A DNA stretch of 13,307 nucleotides from Actinomycetota bacterium. Its GTDB lineage: Bacteria > Actinomycetota > Acidimicrobiia > IMCC26256. The DNA is taken from contig WLHA01000012.1 in NCBI GenBank assembly GCA_009702955.1, positions 1-13,307 of the forward strand, in the 5' to 3' direction. Positions 7,135 to 13,307 of this stretch are shown here, one piece after another. The first letter of the stretch is position 1; every line of letters begins with the position of its first letter. The translations under genes and the position numbers were made by a program. The notes under the pieces are model-generated. The model was not told where the DNA came from and ran no database searches. It saw only the letters and a list, made by a program, of their open reading frames with translations.

Positions 7135-8133
7135 TTAGTTTGGCGGAAGGGTCGTCGTCGTAGTGGTGCTTGTTGTAGTGGTGGGCAGCATTTTGATTTT
7201 TAGGTTTCCGCCACTTAGCGGAGCAATACATCTACTGAGCCAATACGCGTCGTTATTCGACCAGATTCCTGCTTCCTCAGCGCAAGACGCATACGAGTAA
7301 ACATCAGTCTCGGTAGTAATTCCGCTTACCTTAAAGAGGCCAGGGATACTTGAGTATGGCCCGCATAACGAAGCAAGCATGAACTCGTCACTAGGAGCAC
7401 TAGGACGAGACTCTCGCCCTTCACGACTGTCACGATCCGAGCTGTCGATACGACCATTGTTGTTCGAATCAATAATTGCTATCAATGCAATTCCCGAGGC
7501 TGCGTTCCTGCGATCGGAATGCTCTCGATCGCCGCGCAATGCTTCTCGGGATTCAGAGAGAGTCTCACTCAATAGAGGCGCCGAACTAACTCCCCCGAAG
7601 GATCTGTTAACAAGGTCAAGAAGCTGGGCGTCGACTACCACTCCGCCAGAGGTCCCGAATAAAGAATTGTCGAAGCAATTAGTGCTTGTCGCATTCGGGT
7701 AATGCCGCTCGTCAGTCGACTGGTAACCAACATAAGCAAACCAACAAGTGAGACCCGCTTCTGGGCAATCAACATCGGCGGCAATATTCTGCGCTAAGTC
7801 TTTTGGATAGGTGCCGAACCTGCCCTCGAACCTAATTGAGACACCCGAAGGCCAAGCGGCACTCCTACCGGAGTCCTTGAACTCCCCCTTTACTAACTGG
7901 TAAGCACCCCGCGAAAAAATAGATTCTCCGTTATATGGCAAGTCAGCACATTCGCGCTCAGTTCCCTTTAGGCATAGCGCCTTTGTCTCAATGGCGATCG
8001 AGATCTTCCCCCTATTTGATATAGCCGAGACCGCCGAACCTCCTCCGGAGACCTCTGCAGTGGCGCAGGCCGAAGCAACGAGCACCAAGACTGCTGCAGC
8101 GGCAATAACTTTTAGATTCTTTAGTCTCTTCAT
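7135..8133 (-). CDS. lipoprotein paralog 2 with EF-hand-like loop and poly-Thr tail
   Basis: A 332-residue lipoprotein, the closest relative of paralog 1. The ATG at 8133 gives MKRLKNLKVIAAAAVLVLVASAC with the lipidated Cys at position 23, exactly as in paralog 1. An in-frame ATG at 8151 would add MIGTPS but lies inside the duplicated spacer, so it is disfavoured. The mature protein has RGKISIAIETKALCLKGTEREC, CWFAYVGYQSTDERHYPN, an EF-hand-like loop DSNNNGRIDSSD (222-233), LCGPYS and CIAPLSGGNLKIKMLP. The tail is six Thr counting back from LPPN's far side, one Ser, then further Thr: TTTTSTTTTTTLPPN. All eight mature cysteines are kept. Between the second helix-like segment and the loop it is Ser/Arg/Glu-rich and longer than paralog 1. 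Middle gene of the cluster; presumably cotranscribed with its neighbours. Function unknown. Confidence 0.82.
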   Translation of the reverse strand: MKRLKNLKVIAAAAVLVLVASACATAEVSGGGSAVSAISNRGKISIAIETKALCLKGTERECADLPYNGESIFSRGAYQLVKGEFKDSGRSAAWPSGVSIRFEGRFGTYPKDLAQNIAADVDCPEAGLTCWFAYVGYQSTDERHYPNATSTNCFDNSLFGTSGGVVVDAQLLDLVNRSFGGVSSAPLLSETLSESREALRGDREHSDRRNAASGIALIAIIDSNNNGRIDSSDRDSREGRESRPSAPSDEFMLASLCGPYSSIPGLFKVSGITTETDVYSYASCAEEAGIWSNNDAYWLSRCIAPLSGGNLKIKMLPTTTTSTTTTTTLPPN

Positions 8134-8193
8134 TGAAGGAGTTCCGATCATTAGTTAGTAGTTAGTGAAATAACGTCAGTTGAGTCGCTCTAC
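8134..8193 (-). repeat. duplicated intergenic leader, copy 2
   Basis: A 60-base spacer homologous to 7078-7134, with the stretch ACTAACTACTAACTAATGA giving stop codons in all three frames, then GGAACTCC and the ATG at 8133. The equivalent region upstream of paralog 3 is unrelated, so the duplicated unit was probably spacer plus gene. Confidence 0.6.
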
Positions 8194-9237
8194 CTAGTTC
8201 GGTGGAAGCGTCGTAGTTGTAGTGGTTGTCGTTGTAGAGGTCGAGGTTGTCGGAATGATCTTGATCTTTAGGTCTCCGCTGCGCAGAGGCACAATGCAGT
8301 CCGGGCTAATAACGCCGCCAGTAAAAGCATCGCTCGAGAAAGTTCCACCGGAACAAGTTGCATAGGTGTATCCAGAGCCCAAACCTCCGCCGCCACCTAA
8401 CGAAGGTTGGTTTGAGTAAGGCCCGCAGACTGATGCGAGGATGAAGCCATCTGCGCTCCTATTTGATTCGGAGTCTTCATCTAGTCGCCCATTGTGGTTA
8501 GCGTCAACAATGAGCACCAATGCAAGACCAGTAATTCGGTTCTGCTCTGTTCGATCATCCCCACCCTTATTGATCTCGCGTTCTGCGCGCTTTATCGTCT
8601 CGCTCACAACAGGATTCGCTAACGACCTCGCTATACCTGATGGCAACGAATTCGATACAACTGCTGACTCTCCGAAGCAAGGAGTTGTGTTTGGATAGTG
8701 CCTGTTATCCCCCGAGCGATAACCAATTCCGCCTAGCCAGCAATTCGCATGCCGCGTATCTTTAGCGCCCTTTACCTGACTCCCTGCGGGAACACCAAGG
8801 AGGTCATTACATACATCTCCGGCGAGCAGTAATACGCCGATGTTGCGCTTCTCAGTCGCCGTGTAGGCGCCATCGAACTTCATAGATACGCCATAGGGCC
8901 AAGAGGGACTTGTGCCGGAGTCCTTGAACTCGCCGGTCACACTCTGGGAGCCTCCCTGGAAGGAGTAGTTCGCACAGTCGCGCTCTGTACCTTTAAGGCA
9001 GAGCTCTTTAGTCTCAATCGCGAGCGAGATCCTCCCCCTCCTGCTAATTGGAGAGTCTCCAGATCCGCCGCCCGAGAGCGTTGCGAGATCACAGGCTGCA
9101 AGCATCATGACAAGCGCACCTGCGAGGGCGACAGTCTTGATAACCCTCAAATTCCTAGCCTTGAAATTCCGTGGATTCTTGGGCCTTGAACTCTTTGAAG
9201 ACGAGTTCTTTGACCTCTGGCTTTTTGAAATCAGCAT
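8194..9237 (-). CDS. lipoprotein paralog 3 with EF-hand-like loop and poly-Thr tail
   Basis: A 347-residue first gene of the lipoprotein cluster and its most divergent copy. It begins with an unusually long basic Ser/Lys-rich stretch of about 28 residues before the hydrophobic core VIKTVALAGALVMMLAAC, which has a textbook LAAC lipobox (Cys49). The mature part has RRGRISLAIETKELCLKGTERDC, CWLGGIGYRSGDNRHYPN and an EF-hand-like loop DANHNGRLDEDSE. There position 12 is Ser with Glu next to it, so calcium binding may be weaker. VCGPYS, a poly-Gly stretch and CIVPLRSGDLKIK follow, then TTSTS, nine Thr and LPPN. Eight mature cysteines match the paralogs. ATG 9237 is chosen because AGG lies 8 nt upstream; TTG 9243 has only 2 nt spacing. 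Function unknown; an envelope-anchored calcium-stabilised protein is inferred. Confidence 0.82.
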   Translation of the reverse strand: MLISKSQRSKNSSSKSSRPKNPRNFKARNLRVIKTVALAGALVMMLAACDLATLSGGGSGDSPISRRGRISLAIETKELCLKGTERDCANYSFQGGSQSVTGEFKDSGTSPSWPYGVSMKFDGAYTATEKRNIGVLLLAGDVCNDLLGVPAGSQVKGAKDTRHANCWLGGIGYRSGDNRHYPNTTPCFGESAVVSNSLPSGIARSLANPVVSETIKRAEREINKGGDDRTEQNRITGLALVLIVDANHNGRLDEDSESNRSADGFILASVCGPYSNQPSLGGGGGLGSGYTYATCSGGTFSSDAFTGGVISPDCIVPLRSGDLKIKIIPTTSTSTTTTTTTTTLPPN

Positions 9238-9297
9238 TCTCAAAGCCTAAACCACTTTAAGTGAACAGGCAAGATTAGCGACAGATAAAAAACCACT

Positions 9298-9323
9298 CAT
9301 AGCGAACACGCATAGCGACCACA
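9298..9323. repeat. tandem pair of 13-bp direct repeats upstream of the lipoprotein cluster
   Basis: CATAGCGAACACG (9298-9310) is followed directly by CATAGCGACCACA (9311-9323), matching at 11 of 13 positions. They lie 61-86 bases upstream of the ATG of paralog 3, between the rRNA terminator and the gene, where its promoter must be. Direct repeats in this position suit a regulator-binding site. No confident -35/-10 pair was found in 9244-9390. Confidence 0.5.
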
Positions 9324-9390
9324 TTTGGTGCTGGAACCTCCACAGAGATCAACTCCGGGCGCCCATCGCCAAATCGAATTTGGGCGCGAA

Positions 9391-9416
9391 AAAGGGGCAC
9401 CAATTGGCACCCCTTT
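9391..9416 (-). terminator. rho-independent terminator of the rRNA operon
   Basis: Eleven bases downstream of the 5S gene, the minus-strand RNA forms AAAGGGGUGCC, a short AAUU loop, then GGUGCCCCUUU, followed by U residues. Every position pairs, two through G-U wobbles. On the + strand the same positions are C-A mismatches, so the structure is specific to leftward transcripts, as expected for the rRNA operon. Confidence 0.85.
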
Positions 9417-9426
9417 CTCAAAAAAA

Positions 9427-9544
9427 TTCCGGCGACGACCTACTCTCCCAGAGGGCTTCCCCCCAAGTACCATCGGCGCGGGCAGTCTTCACTTCCGTGT
9501 TCGGGATGGGAACGGGTGTTTCCCCGCCGCTATTGCCACCGGAA
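9427..9544 (-). rRNA. rrf: 5S ribosomal RNA
   Basis: About 118 nt. On the minus strand the ends TTTCCGGTGGC and GTCGTCGCCGGAA pair to form helix I. The conserved internal segments CCCATCCCGAACACGGAAG and GGGAGAGTAGGTCG are present. It lies about 75 nt after 23S and just before the terminator, the standard place for the last gene of an rRNA operon. Termini are accurate to a few bases. Confidence 0.93.
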
Positions 9545-9592
9545 ATCAGTTGTCAATTAAGTACGCGCATATAGCTGCGCCCTTAAAGACTC

Positions 9593-9618
9593 CATAGCGA
9601 GCACGAATACCGAGAAAA

Positions 9619-9626
<8 letters not shown>
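9593..9626 (-). other. 3' strand of the pre-23S processing stem
   Basis: CATAGCGAGCACGA (9593-9606) is perfectly complementary to 12684-12697 on the other side of 23S. AGAAAATCTCAAGC (9613-9626) pairs with the 12661-12677 region with a small bulge. Together they form a long helix that brackets 23S, the classic RNase III substrate for 23S maturation. Confidence 0.75.
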
Positions 9627-12660
<3,034 letters not shown>

Positions 12661-12667
<7 letters not shown>

Positions 12668-12697
12668 ATATTTTTCTTGATGCTCGTGCTCGCTATG
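12661..12697 (-). other. 5' strand of the pre-23S processing stem
   Basis: TCGTGCTCGCTATG (12684-12697) and GCTTGAGAT (12661-12669) are the partners of 9593-9606 and 9618-9626. Just upstream on the minus strand, TTGAGAACT (12699-12707) is a motif I recall standing at this place in actinobacterial spacers. Confidence 0.75.

Positions 12698-13307
<610 letters not shown>

Noticed and set aside
6145..9237. Mobile element or phage origin for the lipoprotein triplet
   Set aside because: No transposase, integrase, terminal inverted repeats or target duplications were seen. The tandem duplication itself explains the repeats.
9359..9387. Second hairpin beyond the rRNA terminator (GCGCCCA with TGGGCGC)
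   Set aside because: The arms pair, but there is no U-tract on either side. The neighbouring terminator at 9391-9416 is sufficient, so no function is claimed.

Overview
The window looks like chromosomal DNA of an actinobacterium (Actinomycetota), probably class Acidimicrobiia. Three things support this. The 23S rRNA gene carries an extra segment of about 70 nt at the helix 54/55 site, relative to E. coli as I recall it, which is the classical actinobacterial hallmark. The tetratricopeptide-type protein has a C-terminal half that I associate with Acidimicrobiia. The lipoproteins end in poly-threonine tails of a kind common in that class. The phylum call is firm and the class call is tentative. 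Every sizeable gene except one (the NTF2-like gene at about 0.65-1.14 kb) is read from the minus strand.

Layout from left to right. A possible + strand gene tail (1-48) faces a minus-strand OB-fold SSB-like gene (59-517). A small + strand NTF2/SnoaL-like gene (655-1137) starts with six in-frame 15-bp repeats. It converges on two adjacent minus-strand membrane acyltransferases of the acyltransferase-3 family (1274-2704 and 2701-4086, or to 4158 with an alternative start). Next is a 577-aa protein (4214-5947) made of a roughly 370-residue Arg/Ser-rich disordered region and a C-terminal TPR-like helical domain. A hairpin (6043-6078) separates it from three tandem paralogous lipoprotein genes (6145-7077, 7135-8133, 8194-9237). 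Upstream of these lie a rho-independent terminator and the 3' part of an rRNA operon in the order 16S (3' end only), tRNA-free spacer, 23S, 5S.

How the parts fit together. The rRNA operon is transcribed leftward and ends at the terminator at 9391-9416. The lipoprotein cluster, the RS/TPR gene and the acyltransferase pair then follow on the same strand as probably two or three transcription units. Three lipoproteins and two integral-membrane acyltransferases suggest a cell-envelope theme, but nothing in the sequence shows that they share a pathway.

The most notable content is the lipoprotein triplet. Each copy has one EF-hand-like calcium loop, eight matching cysteines after the lipidation cysteine, and a poly-Thr tail ending in LPPN. 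I do not recognise it as a named family. The RS-rich extension, the LNP(L/T)P repeat and a 13-bp motif recurring near promoters and in the pre-23S processing stem also deserve a look. I see no CRISPR array, insertion sequence, phage gene or defence system.
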